A stretch of DNA of 61,982 bases from Leptolyngbya sp. CCY15150 (GTDB lineage: Bacteria > Cyanobacteriota > Cyanobacteriia > RECH01), in the NCBI RefSeq assembly GCF_016888135.1, contig NZ_JACSWB010000302.1:1-61982 (forward strand), written 5' to 3'. Both the position numbers and the translations under genes were made by a program. Within the stretch, counting starts at the first letter, position 1, and each line of letters opens with the position of its first letter. Below are positions 34,559-43,608 of the stretch, one piece after another. The notes under the pieces are model-generated. The model was not told the DNA's origin. It did not search any database and worked only from the letters and a program-made list of their open reading frames with translations.

Positions 34559-35506
34559 GTGAGCCAGAATCCCATGAGTTTAGCGGCGTTGAACGGACGA
34601 GACCTGTTGAGCCTAGCCGATCTCAGCGAGGCGGAGTTGCTAGGGTTGCTAGACTTAGCAGCCAACCTCAAAACCGGCGAGGTGCAGCCCCAATGCCGTC
34701 AGGTGCTTGGGCTGTTGTTTAGCAAAGCCTCAACTCGTACCCGCGTCAGCTTCTCGGTGGCCATGTATCAACTGGGTGGACAGGTGCTGGACTTAAACGC
34801 CAGCGTCACCCAGGTGGGTCGGGGTGAACCCCTCATGGACACAGCCCGCGTCCTCGATCGCTACCTAGATATTGTGGCCATTCGCACCTTTGCCCAGGCA
34901 GAACTCGAAACCTTCGCCCACTATGCCAAGATTCCGGTGATCAACGCCCTGACAGATTTGGAACATCCTTGCCAAATTTTGGCGGATTTACAGACGATTC
35001 AAGAAAGCTTTGGGCAGCTCAGCGGACTCACGGTATCCTACTTCGGCGATGGCAATAATGTGGCCCATTCCTTGATGATTGGCTGCGCCTTAGCGGGCAT
35101 TCATGTTCGCATTGCCACGCCTGCCGACTATCAACCCCTGCCGGAGATTATTGAACAAACCCGTCGAATTGCGGGCGATCGCTCCCAGGTGATCATCACC
35201 GATGATCCGAAAGCGGCGGCAGAAGGTAGCCACGTGCTCTATACCGACGTATGGGCCAGCATGGGTCAGGAAGACCTTGCCGAAAGCCGTATTCCTATCT
35301 TCCAGCCTTATCAAATTAACGCTAACTTATTGAGCTTAGCTGATTCAGAAGCGATCGTACTTCACTGCTTGCCAGCCCACCGAGGTGAAGAAATTACAGA
35401 AGACGTGATGGAGGGTTCTCAGTCTCGCATTTGGGATGAGGCCGAAAATCGTCTCCATGCACAGAAAGCACTGTTGGTCAGCACGCTCGGGGTATTGGAG
35501 AGTTAG
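34559..35506 (+). CDS. argF: Ornithine carbamoyltransferase
   Basis: It makes citrulline from ornithine and carbamoyl phosphate in the arginine pathway. The carbamoyl-phosphate motif SKASTRTRVSF is at about 49-59. HPCQILADLQT, the ornithine-side VWASMGQE loop and the catalytic HCLPAHRGEEI block are all present. The length of 315 aa is normal. GTG 34559 and ATG 34574 (MSLAALNGRD) are both possible starts. The argH gene lies upstream in the same region, separated by the oxidoreductase. Confidence 0.97.
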   Translation: MSQNPMSLAALNGRDLLSLADLSEAELLGLLDLAANLKTGEVQPQCRQVLGLLFSKASTRTRVSFSVAMYQLGGQVLDLNASVTQVGRGEPLMDTARVLDRYLDIVAIRTFAQAELETFAHYAKIPVINALTDLEHPCQILADLQTIQESFGQLSGLTVSYFGDGNNVAHSLMIGCALAGIHVRIATPADYQPLPEIIEQTRRIAGDRSQVIITDDPKAAAEGSHVLYTDVWASMGQEDLAESRIPIFQPYQINANLLSLADSEAIVLHCLPAHRGEEITEDVMEGSQSRIWDEAENRLHAQKALLVSTLGVLES

Positions 35507-35519
35507 CACTAAGGTCAGC

Positions 35520-35554
35520 AAGAAGCGATCGCTCCCTAGACCCGATCGCTTCTT
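35520..35554 (+). terminator. HIP1-based terminator hairpin after argF
   Basis: AAGAAGCGATCG (35520-35531) and CGATCGCTTCTT (35543-35554) pair perfectly over 12 bp with an 11-base loop. It lies 14 bp after the argF stop. Both arms carry HIP1 core sequence. The 3' tract is pyrimidine-rich but not a pure T-run. Confidence 0.65.
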
Positions 35555-35652
35555 CCTATCTAGTCTAAATCTTACCCTAACATAAGCGCCCTTTGCTATC
35601 GCTCCACGTTGCCGGACATAAGTGCCGGACATACCTTATTGCCAAACATACC

Positions 35653-36273
35653 TTACTTCGACATCAAACCTAAATCGTGAATGGTTTTTCCATCTGTAAG
35701 ATGAACCGTTTGCAAGCCCACCCCGATCGCTCCATCAATGTGCTGCTTAGTATCTTCAATAAACAACGTCGCAGCTGGATCGAGATCGTGATCCTGCAAC
35801 ACCCGCTGAAAGATGCTGGCATGGGGCTTGCGATCGCCTACCTCATGGGAATAATAAGCATGATCAAACAGCCCGGATAAGGTAAGCTCAGTCCCAAACG
35901 TATTGGCAAAGATGCGATCGCATTCTGCCTTATGAATTTCGTTGGTATTGGATAACAAAAACAGCCGGTAGTGATCACGAAGCTGTTGCAAAAGAGACAC
36001 CCGTGATGGAGGAATATTCAACAGCATGGCGTTCCAAGCTTGGTCGATCTCGTCATCCACACAGGTGATGCCGAGTAGCGATCGCATACCCTCGCGAAAC
36101 TCGGCAGAGGAGATCTGTCCCATCTCGTAGCGATCGAAGAGGGGATTTTGCTGATGCTGAGTGTAGAGGGGGCTGACGTCAAACCCGCAGAGGCGGCTGA
36201 AGGCCTCGATGGTGGTTTGGTAGCGGAGGTTGATGATCACGCCCCCAAGGTCAAAAATCAGGCTGCGAATCAT
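35653..36273 (-). CDS. HAD-superfamily hydrolase (subfamily IA, YihX-like)
   Basis: A phosphatase of small phosphorylated metabolites. Motif I is IFDLGGVI (the nucleophile Asp at about 8, with the G-G variant typical of this subgroup), motif II is FLLSNTNEIH, motif III is the Lys in GDRKPHASIF, and motif IV is LFIEDTKQHIDGA. The 206-aa length fits. The start lies 5 bp after the end of the ABC ATPase gene on the same strand, so it is in that operon. The substrate is unknown. Confidence 0.9.
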   Translation of the reverse strand: MIRSLIFDLGGVIINLRYQTTIEAFSRLCGFDVSPLYTQHQQNPLFDRYEMGQISSAEFREGMRSLLGITCVDDEIDQAWNAMLLNIPPSRVSLLQQLRDHYRLFLLSNTNEIHKAECDRIFANTFGTELTLSGLFDHAYYSHEVGDRKPHASIFQRVLQDHDLDPAATLFIEDTKQHIDGAIGVGLQTVHLTDGKTIHDLGLMSK

Positions 36274-36278
36274 AGCGT

Positions 36279-37403
36279 CTAGGTCAGTCTGTGAGGGTAG
36301 CCGTGCAGGTGGGTGGCCTGGGGCGTCACGCGAACCTTGGCACCTACCGTTAAATGCACCGGTGAAGAGGTTAGCACAGAAAGCGGCTGCCCGCTCGGTA
36401 GGGTGAGGCTATAGCGCTGCTCGCGTCCTAAGAACTGGCGATCGCTGATCACAATCGAGGAGGTTTCGTCCAGTTGGATCTGCACATCTTCTTGACGCAG
36501 CATCACATCAATGGCCGTTGGCGTCACATCTTGGAGTTGGTGAACCTCGACGGCGGTGAGGGGAAAGTCACCGATTTCCGTATGCCATAGATTGCCTTGC
36601 CGCTGGGCCGCGAGAAAGTTGGCTTGGGTGACAAAGTCTGCCACAAACCGCGATTGGGGATGCTGGTAAAGCTCTTCGGGCGTCCCCACCTGCTCTAGAC
36701 AACCGTGGTGCATCACCCCCACCCGATCGGCCATAGACAGCGCCTCTTCTTGGTCATGGGTGACAAAAATGGCCGTGGTGCCAGCTTTTTTGAGGATGGC
36801 CCGCAGCTCTTGCCGCAGGCGCAGTCGCACTTGCACATCTAGGTTGCTCAACGGTTCATCCAGCAACACCAGCAAGGGACGGGGCGCGAGGGCGCGGGCT
36901 AGGGCCACCCGCTGCTGCTGCCCGCCCGATAGCTCATGGGGGTAGCGCTGCTCCATGCCATCAAGACCCACCAAGGCGATCGCTTCCACCACCCGCCGCC
37001 GCCGCTCCATTTTGGCCTTGCCTCGGGCGGTGGGTAGACCAAAGGCGATATTGTCAAACACGGTGAGATGGGGAAACAGCGCGTAGTCTTGAAACACCAT
37101 GCCAATACCGCGACGTTCTGGCCCTTGCCAGCAGCCATCTCCCGACACCACCTGCCCAGCGATCGCCACCTGCCCGGCATCAGGATGCTCAAACCCGGCA
37201 ATCAGACGTAGCAGAGTGGTTTTTCCACAGCCGGAAGGGCCCAGCAAGGCCAACAGTTCCCCCTGCTCCAACGTCAGGCTTACTGACTCCACCGCTGGAT
37301 TGGCCAAACGTGGAAAATATTTGACGAGATCGTTAAGCTGGACAATGGCTGTTGATGACGTTGAGGCAGGATATAGCTGTTGGTGCTGGGACAAAGAAAC
37401 CAT
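36279..37403 (-). CDS. futC: Iron-type ABC transporter ATP-binding protein (FutC/FbpC-like)
   Basis: This is the ATPase of a ferric-iron-type importer. It has Walker A GPSGCGKTT (about 55-63), Q-loop FQDYALFPHLT, signature LSGGQQQRVALAR and Walker B LLVLLDEPLSNLDVQ. The C-terminal TOBE-like region covers about 290-370. The divergent neighbour is a two-domain permease with a Fur-like box in the gap, which supports iron transport. A sulfate or spermidine specificity is less likely. The gene symbol is by similarity. No binding-protein gene (futA) is beside it. Confidence 0.85.
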   Translation of the reverse strand: MVSLSQHQQLYPASTSSTAIVQLNDLVKYFPRLANPAVESVSLTLEQGELLALLGPSGCGKTTLLRLIAGFEHPDAGQVAIAGQVVSGDGCWQGPERRGIGMVFQDYALFPHLTVFDNIAFGLPTARGKAKMERRRRVVEAIALVGLDGMEQRYPHELSGGQQQRVALARALAPRPLLVLLDEPLSNLDVQVRLRLRQELRAILKKAGTTAIFVTHDQEEALSMADRVGVMHHGCLEQVGTPEELYQHPQSRFVADFVTQANFLAAQRQGNLWHTEIGDFPLTAVEVHQLQDVTPTAIDVMLRQEDVQIQLDETSSIVISDRQFLGREQRYSLTLPSGQPLSVLTSSPVHLTVGAKVRVTPQATHLHGYPHRLT

Positions 37404-37583
37404 AGCGCAGTTAATACTTGAATAATGGGAAGAGGAGGTCGTAGTCAGCAGGCAGCGATCGCTCAGGTGATCATGCGCCTAGAACAAGTGACCATGGCGT
37501 CCTAGGCGATCGCTGCCAAAAGCGCCCTATAGCCAGAACCACAATGACTGTAGGGGCATCTTGCTGTATAGTGTACAGTATTT

Positions 37584-37605
37584 TGAAAGTCATTCTCATT
37601 AAGCA
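37584..37605. promoter_or_regulatory. Fur-like box in the divergent fut promoter
   Basis: TGAAAGTCATTCTCATTAAG resembles Fur boxes built from repeats of the hexamer NAT(A/T)AT, with the core TCATTCTCATT. It lies 18 bp upstream of the permease start and between the divergent ATPase and permease genes. An additional short palindrome TGTATAGTGTACA lies at about 37564-37576. Iron-dependent repression of both genes is a reasonable inference. Confidence 0.55.
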
Positions 37606-37622
37606 TAGCAAGTTATATCCTG

Positions 37623-39311
37623 GTGTCTTCTAAAACTTCATCTTCTTTTGACTTTTCCAATCTACTCAGATGGGTGAAAGCATTGCCATCTCAGGGGTGG
37701 ACGATGGTAGTCATGGCGATCGCTCTCTTGATTTCCACACCGACCCTGGTGGTCTTGAGCAGTATCTTCACCCACACCGGAGACGTCTGGAGCCATCTTG
37801 TGGATACAGTGCTGTTGCGCTATGTTCTCAACTCCCTCTGGCTGATGATGGGCGTAGGGATTGGGGTTCTGGGGATCGGTGTGTCTACGGCTTGGCTGGT
37901 CACTCTCTGCCGCTTCCCTGGAGCCAAGCTGTTTGAGTGGGCGCTGCTGTTGCCCCTTGCAGCTCCGGCCTACCTGCTCGCCTACGCCTACACCGATGTG
38001 TTTGAATATTTTGGCCCAGTGCAAACGACGCTGCGTCTCTGGTTTGGCTGGTCGAGCACCAACGACTACTGGTTTCCCAACGTGCGATCGCTCTGGGGGG
38101 CGATCGTCATGCTCAGTTTGGTGCTCTATCCCTATGTCTATCTGCTGGCGCGGGTGGCTTTTCTCGATCAGGCCCTTTGTACGATGGAAGCCAGTCGCTC
38201 CCTAGGCCGAGGCCCATGGAAAAGTTTTTTCACCGTGGCGCTGCCCCTAGCTCGGCCAGCGATCGCCACCGGCGTTTCCCTCGCCCTCATGGAAACCCTC
38301 AACGATTTTGGCACCGTCCAGCACTTTGGGGTAGAAACCTTCACCACCGGCATCTATCGCACCTGGTTCAGCATGGGGGAACGCATTGCCGCGGCCCAGT
38401 TGGCCACCTGTCTGCTGCTGTTTGTGTTTGGGCTGATTTTGCTAGAGCGCTGGTCACGGCGGCAGGCCAGATATTACCAAACGGTGGGCCGCAACCAAAC
38501 CCTCTCCACCTACCATCTGCGGGGCTGGCGATCGCTCCTGGCTATGACCATCTGTACGGTGCCGGTGCTGCTGGGCTTGGTGATCCCCGTCGGGCTGTTT
38601 ACCAACATGACCCTGAACAACCTAGAACGCACGGTAAACCGCAATTTCTGGCAACTGTCGCAGCATAGCTTGATCTTGGCGACCCTAACGGCAGCGATCG
38701 CCATTGTGCTCTCGATGATCATGGCCTACGGGGTGCGGCTGAAGCCTAGCTGGGGTATGCGCTTTGGCACAAGACTGTCGGCCATGGGCTATGCCGTCCC
38801 TGGTTCGGTGATTGCCGTGGGTACGCTCATCCCCGTCGCTCGGTTTGATAACTGGCTGGATGCCCACATGCGATCGCTGTTTGACATCTCCACAGGACTG
38901 TTGCTAAGCGGCACCATCGCAGCCCTGATTTTTGCCTACCTGGTGCGCTTCTTGGCGGTCTCCTTTGGGGCTGTAGAATCCAGCTTAATTAAAATTAAGC
39001 CCACCCTAGATGATGCGTCCCGCAGTTTAGGACAAACGCCAAGTCGCACGTTGCTGAAAGTCCATGCGCCGCTGATGTCTGGGGGCTTACTGACGGGAAT
39101 TATGCTGGTGTTTGTGGACGTGATGAAAGAGCTGCCCGCCACCATGGTGATCCGTCCGTTTAACTTCGACACCCTAGCGGTTTATGTGCATCGCTATGCG
39201 GCGGATGAACGGCTGGTGGAAGCCTCGGCCCCGGCGTTGGCCATTTTGCTGGTGGGACTGCTGCCGGTGATTGCTCTGAGTGTGCAAATTACCCGTTCTC
39301 GGGCTCGCTAA
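37623..39311 (+). CDS. futB: Iron ABC transporter permease, fused double-domain (FutB/FbpB-like)
   Basis: This inner-membrane permease has about twelve helices and two copies of the binding-protein-dependent transport domain. Each half has an EAA loop: the first reads EASRSLGRGPWKSFFTVALPLARPAI, shown here by its core EASRSLGRGPWKS, and the second DASRSLGQTPSRTLLKVHAP. VMKELPATMVIRPFNF near the C-terminus is a signature of ferric-iron permeases. The start is a GTG. It is divergent from its ATPase with a Fur-like box between. Confidence 0.9.
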   Translation: MSSKTSSSFDFSNLLRWVKALPSQGWTMVVMAIALLISTPTLVVLSSIFTHTGDVWSHLVDTVLLRYVLNSLWLMMGVGIGVLGIGVSTAWLVTLCRFPGAKLFEWALLLPLAAPAYLLAYAYTDVFEYFGPVQTTLRLWFGWSSTNDYWFPNVRSLWGAIVMLSLVLYPYVYLLARVAFLDQALCTMEASRSLGRGPWKSFFTVALPLARPAIATGVSLALMETLNDFGTVQHFGVETFTTGIYRTWFSMGERIAAAQLATCLLLFVFGLILLERWSRRQARYYQTVGRNQTLSTYHLRGWRSLLAMTICTVPVLLGLVIPVGLFTNMTLNNLERTVNRNFWQLSQHSLILATLTAAIAIVLSMIMAYGVRLKPSWGMRFGTRLSAMGYAVPGSVIAVGTLIPVARFDNWLDAHMRSLFDISTGLLLSGTIAALIFAYLVRFLAVSFGAVESSLIKIKPTLDDASRSLGQTPSRTLLKVHAPLMSGGLLTGIMLVFVDVMKELPATMVIRPFNFDTLAVYVHRYAADERLVEASAPALAILLVGLLPVIALSVQITRSRAR

Positions 39312-39431
39312 TCCCCCTAGTTGCGTTGTGGGTGATGACCATTCCAGGATGTTTGTGGCAGACTGGTCAGAAATGGGAACAGATGTTGTCTATCTGACAG
39401 TGCTACTCCCATCTCGCTAGGATAGGGCACC

Positions 39432-40346
39432 ATGAAACGAGTTCTGTCACGCTGGGGGCGCTTTGTCACAACGACCCTTTCGCGCACGCTATCCCACACA
39501 AGCCGCCTGACCGGCACGCTGCGCCAAAACAAGCGACGCGATCGCCGGGAGGTCTTTCTCCTCGAATCCTTGGAAACGGTGACCGCTGAGCGCGATCATC
39601 TGTTGGTGGAATGCGATCGCCTCACCCAGGAATGCGATCGCCTGCGGCAGGATGCGCGGGAGTTTGAGCAATATGCCGAACATGCCGATACGGAAAACCA
39701 TCGCCTACGGCAAGATAATCAGCAACTTCGTCAAACTCAGGAGTTTGAACAGTATGCCGATGACGAAAACCAGCATTTGCGCCAAGATAATGAACAGCTC
39801 CGCCAAGAGTGCGATCGCCTCACGTCAGACTATAACGACCTGCAGCTCCAGGCTCTAGAGCAGGAGGAGCAGATCGAATCCCTCAAAGCGCTGCTCACCT
39901 ACTATGAAGCCAACCTAGCCCATACGCCAGTTCCAGCAACGGAGTCTGAAACCGATCCTGCATCAGACCCGCCAGTGCTTGACCTGTCTGCCTACAGCGT
40001 GGCCCTAGTGGGTGGTCACTCCAATACCCGCCAAGGCGTTATTCAAACGTTATCCGATAGCTATGGTCTGAAGGTTAAAAACTGCGTTGAAATTCCGCCC
40101 TTTACAGAGGTCAGCACCAGTAGCAGTAAGGTGAAGGCCAAGATTAGCCGCTGTGATCTGATTGTGATTATCACCGGCTACATGGGCCATGGATTAACCA
40201 AAATTGTTCAAGATCTCAACAGTGCCGGAGCGCTGGCGGGCGAAATTCTCATGCTGGACTGTCGCGGCAAGAGCGGCGTGGTGCGGGAAATTGTCAACTA
40301 TTTCCATCAAGCCGTAGAGGGCGATCGCTCCCCCCAAGGCACCTGA
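39432..40346 (+). CDS. Coiled-coil protein with C-terminal DUF2325 domain
   Basis: The C-terminal about 115 residues (about 185-298) form the DUF2325 domain: VALVGGHSNTRQGVIQ, EIPPFTEVSTSS, CDLIVIITGYMGHG and LDCRGKSGVVREIV. The function of DUF2325 is unknown, though it is thought nucleotide-like in fold. The first 180 residues are basic (about 1-38), then a coiled coil with repeated ECDRL and LRQDNxQLRQ units. Part of the coil is encoded by repeated HIP1-containing DNA. There is no signal peptide. Confidence 0.85.
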   Translation: MKRVLSRWGRFVTTTLSRTLSHTSRLTGTLRQNKRRDRREVFLLESLETVTAERDHLLVECDRLTQECDRLRQDAREFEQYAEHADTENHRLRQDNQQLRQTQEFEQYADDENQHLRQDNEQLRQECDRLTSDYNDLQLQALEQEEQIESLKALLTYYEANLAHTPVPATESETDPASDPPVLDLSAYSVALVGGHSNTRQGVIQTLSDSYGLKVKNCVEIPPFTEVSTSSSKVKAKISRCDLIVIITGYMGHGLTKIVQDLNSAGALAGEILMLDCRGKSGVVREIVNYFHQAVEGDRSPQGT

Positions 40347-40350
40347 TGGG

Positions 40351-41244
40351 TTAACGGGCCGCCAACAGCAGCCACACGCCGCCCAGAGCCACCACCATGC
40401 CCAGCAGCGCCCGAGGACTGACGCGATCGCCCATCCAAACCGCAATGGGAATGACAAATAGGGGACTGGTAGCCCCCAACGCTTGGGCAATGCCCGCAGC
40501 GGTAAACTTCAGGGCAACCTGCTGCAGCCAGATGGCTAGATAGGTGCCGAAGAAGGCAGTTACGGCGACAGTGAGAGCCAGCCGTCGCGATCGCCCCAGG
40601 GCTACCACCTCCCCCTGCTGTTGGCGCATTGCCACTAGGATCACCAGCACCAGCAAAGCTCCCACCAGCCGCAGGAAGGTACTCCACAGCGGATCAATCT
40701 CGCTGCCGGATAGAGCAGCCCGCGAGAGCACAGCGCCGCTAGCTTGGCTGAGAGCGGCCAAGAATCCAAACAGGATGCCCCGCCGAGGCCGGGCTTGAAA
40801 CTGCGGTGTACTGGGGGTGCGCTCCACCACCACCCAGGACACACCGCCGACGGTGAGCATAATACCCAGCCAGGCGGCCAGGGGTAGATATTCTTGCAGA
40901 ACCATCAGGGCAATGAGGGCGGCCATGGGGGGCGCGAGGGATTCCAGCAATAGCCCCCGCCTTGCCCCTAGACAGTTTAGGGAGGTGAAGAAAGCGGTAT
41001 CCCCCAGACCAATGCCAATGCCGCCGCTCAGGAGCAGGAGGGCGATCGCCCAACCGGGCACATTGGGCCAGGTGCCGCGGCCGACGAGGGTCAAACCGAC
41101 GAGGGTAATGGCTATCAGACCCTTGGACAGGTTCAGGGCCAAAGGCGACACCTGTTTGCCAAGGCTGGCGTAGATGGAGGAGGCCACGGCCCAGATCAGG
41201 GCGGCGGTGAGGGCGGCTAGTTCGCCAATTAAGGGGGTGAACAA
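40351..41244 (-). CDS. EamA/DMT-family transporter
   Basis: An inner-membrane exporter of the drug/metabolite transporter superfamily. It has about ten hydrophobic helices in 297 aa, arranged as two five-helix repeats. The first is ALTAALIWAVASSIYASLGK (about 10-29), and the second includes LWLQQVALKFTAAGIAQALG, ending WMGDRVSPRALLGMVVALGGV, a standard EamA C-terminal block. The substrate is unknown. It overlaps nothing and lies 27 bp after the oxidoreductase stop on the same strand. Confidence 0.9.
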   Translation of the reverse strand: MFTPLIGELAALTAALIWAVASSIYASLGKQVSPLALNLSKGLIAITLVGLTLVGRGTWPNVPGWAIALLLLSGGIGIGLGDTAFFTSLNCLGARRGLLLESLAPPMAALIALMVLQEYLPLAAWLGIMLTVGGVSWVVVERTPSTPQFQARPRRGILFGFLAALSQASGAVLSRAALSGSEIDPLWSTFLRLVGALLVLVILVAMRQQQGEVVALGRSRRLALTVAVTAFFGTYLAIWLQQVALKFTAAGIAQALGATSPLFVIPIAVWMGDRVSPRALLGMVVALGGVWLLLAAR

Positions 41245-41271
41245 GGCAGTTATGGATAGGGATGAAAGGGA

Positions 41272-42816
41272 TTAGGAAGACAGACCAGCCAGCAGGTCAG
41301 CAGTCTGGGAGGATGATACTAGCGTATTGGCACAGAGAATACCAGAGGCGGCGACGGCGGGAATGCCAATGCCGGGAAGGGTGCTGTCGCCGACCCGGTA
41401 CAGACCGGGAATTGTGGTGTGGGTGCTGGGAAACAGTCCTTGGTCGGCCGCGATCGCCGGCCCGTAGGTGCCCTGATGGCGACGCAGGAAGCGGGCGTGG
41501 GTGCGGGGGGTGCCGATTAGTTCCAGCACCAAGCGATCGCCCAGGTCGGGAATCACCCGCTCTAGGGCCCGGTAGAGCACCTGAGCCCGGTCTTGCTTGC
41601 GCTGGTTGTACTGATCTGGGGAAAGCGATCGCCAGGGCTCGTAGGATTCCAAAGTATAGGCATGGATGACGTGATGTCCGGCGGGGGCCAGGCTGGCATC
41701 CCACACCGAAGGAATCGAGATCATGCAGGTTTGCCCTGGCTGGGTGAGGTCTGGGCCGTCTTGCACCACCACGTGATGCCCCGTCAACGACTCTAGCCCC
41801 TGGCTACGAATCCCCAGATGCAGGTGCATAAAGCTATCGACGGCGGGAGTGTCCAGAGCCGCTTGCCGCACGGATTCCGGCACGGCATCCGAGGGCAGCA
41901 GGTGCCGGTAGGTATCCCAAATCGTGGCATTGGAAATCACCGTCCGAGCGCGAATCTCACCACCGCGTTTCAGCCCTACGCCAACAGCCCGTCCTTGCTG
42001 CACCAAAATCTCTTGCACATGGGTATTCAGCCGTAGCTCTCCCCCCCAGCGCTGCAACCCCCGCACCAGCGCCTGCACGATCGCCCCACTGCCGCCCTTG
42101 GGATAGTCTACCTGGGAGTGCGATCGCTCCCCTAGCATCACCGCCATCTCCGGCACAATTGTCCCGTGAGCTGGCAGACCCGACAGCAGAAAACATTCCA
42201 GATCAATCAATCGCCGCACCCAAGGATCGCGCACGGTGCGATCCATCACCTGGCCCACGGAGGATTGCAAAATTCCCAGATGGGGCAGAAGGTTCAGCAC
42301 CGCGCCGGGGTAGCGACGGAGCAGAGTCAGCGCCAGACGCCAATCGGCCCGCAGGGCCAGGGTAGGAATCGGGCGCAGGGCTTGGTACAACGCCAGTAAG
42401 CGAGCTTCAAAAGCGGCAAATTCCTGGGCACCTTGGGGGGTGACGGCGGCCAGGGTGGCTCGATAGCGATCGCCATCCCCATAAATCGGCACCGTCCTAT
42501 CGGGAAAATGATAATGCCCCAGAGGATCGTAGGCGATCGCCTCTAAGGATTCACCTAGCACATCCAAAACCTGACGGAGCGGATTGATGGAGGAGCGATC
42601 GCCCAGCCCACAGTAAAAAGACGGCCCCGAGTCAAACTGAAAGCCCTGGCGCTCAAAACTATGGGCTGCCCCACCGGCAATGCTGTGGCTTTCGCAAACC
42701 ACCACCGACTTGCCGTAGCGAGCCAGCAGCGCCCCTGCCACTAGCCCACCAATGCCGCTGCCAATGATCACCACATCGTAGTCGCCATCTCGGTGTTGGA
42801 GGCGTTGTTCTGTCAT
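41272..42816 (-). CDS. FAD-dependent carotenoid isomerase/desaturase-like oxidoreductase (CrtH family)
   Basis: A 514-aa amine-oxidase/phytoene-desaturase-fold enzyme. The dinucleotide motif VVIIGSGIGGLVAGALLARYG is at about 15-35, and the C-terminal FAD-binding block GLYRVGDSTLPGIGIPAVAASG closes it. Spread conserved blocks (SGPSFYCGL, YPKGGSGAIVQAL, GLKRGGEIRARTVISNA) match the CrtISO/CrtH and retinol-saturase group. The substrate is probably a carotenoid at the thylakoid or cytoplasmic membrane. Paralogues with other substrates are common, so crtH is not assigned firmly. Confidence 0.85.
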   Translation of the reverse strand: MTEQRLQHRDGDYDVVIIGSGIGGLVAGALLARYGKSVVVCESHSIAGGAAHSFERQGFQFDSGPSFYCGLGDRSSINPLRQVLDVLGESLEAIAYDPLGHYHFPDRTVPIYGDGDRYRATLAAVTPQGAQEFAAFEARLLALYQALRPIPTLALRADWRLALTLLRRYPGAVLNLLPHLGILQSSVGQVMDRTVRDPWVRRLIDLECFLLSGLPAHGTIVPEMAVMLGERSHSQVDYPKGGSGAIVQALVRGLQRWGGELRLNTHVQEILVQQGRAVGVGLKRGGEIRARTVISNATIWDTYRHLLPSDAVPESVRQAALDTPAVDSFMHLHLGIRSQGLESLTGHHVVVQDGPDLTQPGQTCMISIPSVWDASLAPAGHHVIHAYTLESYEPWRSLSPDQYNQRKQDRAQVLYRALERVIPDLGDRLVLELIGTPRTHARFLRRHQGTYGPAIAADQGLFPSTHTTIPGLYRVGDSTLPGIGIPAVAASGILCANTLVSSSQTADLLAGLSS

Positions 42817-43023
42817 GTACCTAGATCTCCATCGTCAGCTATTACGAAGTGTATCGCTGATGGGACGACTTGCAGGAAACATAGCGTGGTATCTATTGAG
42901 GCAACGGTTTCTATAGAAATATACGGAGATATAAAATTATTATTGGGACTAAAACCGTATCTTCCCTGTACTCCTGCGCCACAAACCTACCTATACTAAC
43001 CTCAGACCTGCACGGCCCCTCCC

Positions 43024-43215
43024 ATGAATCCCCTTCAATCCAAACTTATTCGCTTCCTCCAAGCTGACCTTGACCTTTCCGATGCAGCGATCGCCACTGC
43101 ACTGCGACAATTGAATGGGCAACTTCCTCACCTATTGCCTATGGTGCTTTGGCAGTATGGTTTGGTGACCCTAGAACAGCTTGACAGTATTTTTGACTGG
43201 CTGGAAACGGCTTAG
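43024..43215 (+). CDS. DUF2949-type small protein (63 aa)
   Basis: A cyanobacteria-restricted helical protein of unknown function. The pattern IRFLQADLDLSDAAIATAL, then LPMVLWQYGLVTLEQLDSIFDWLE, is characteristic of DUF2949. The ATG follows a cytosine-rich leader without a clear ribosome site. It is divergent from the CrtH-like gene. Confidence 0.8.
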   Translation: MNPLQSKLIRFLQADLDLSDAAIATALRQLNGQLPHLLPMVLWQYGLVTLEQLDSIFDWLETA

Positions 43216-43608
43216 TGCAGGAACCGATGCGATGGGATGCACAAGCTAAGTTCTCTACGCTATAGTCATGAAGTGACATCATCCGTACGGTAACATCAGT
43301 TCGGGTTAAGGAGATTTTTCAACGTACTGCATGAAAGAATCAAGATCTTAGTCCACGAGAGAACGAGGCTTTCAGCTTATCCCAAACTCAAGTTACGGTA
43401 AATTCAAGGCCTTTAGGTGCAAAACCATGAGGGCATCATTGATGAGTGCGATGAATCATGGAATGTTATGAATCATGAACGCGCCTTTGAGACATCGAGC
43501 CTCAGAAATGTTTAAATAAATCACAACTTTTACTCAAACCATCGAGGTTTTTCCTAGATTACGCCTGGCTATAGTAGAAAAAACTTTTATTTATGACGAG
43601 ACACCTTC
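43216..43608. other. Upstream region of the photoreceptor kinase
   Basis: No gene is seen. The stretch 43500-43600 is strongly AT-rich and holds the likely promoter. Three copies of AATCATG-like words (GAATCATGG, GAATCATGA near 43451-43480) may be a binding region. No clear palindrome is present. Confidence 0.35.
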
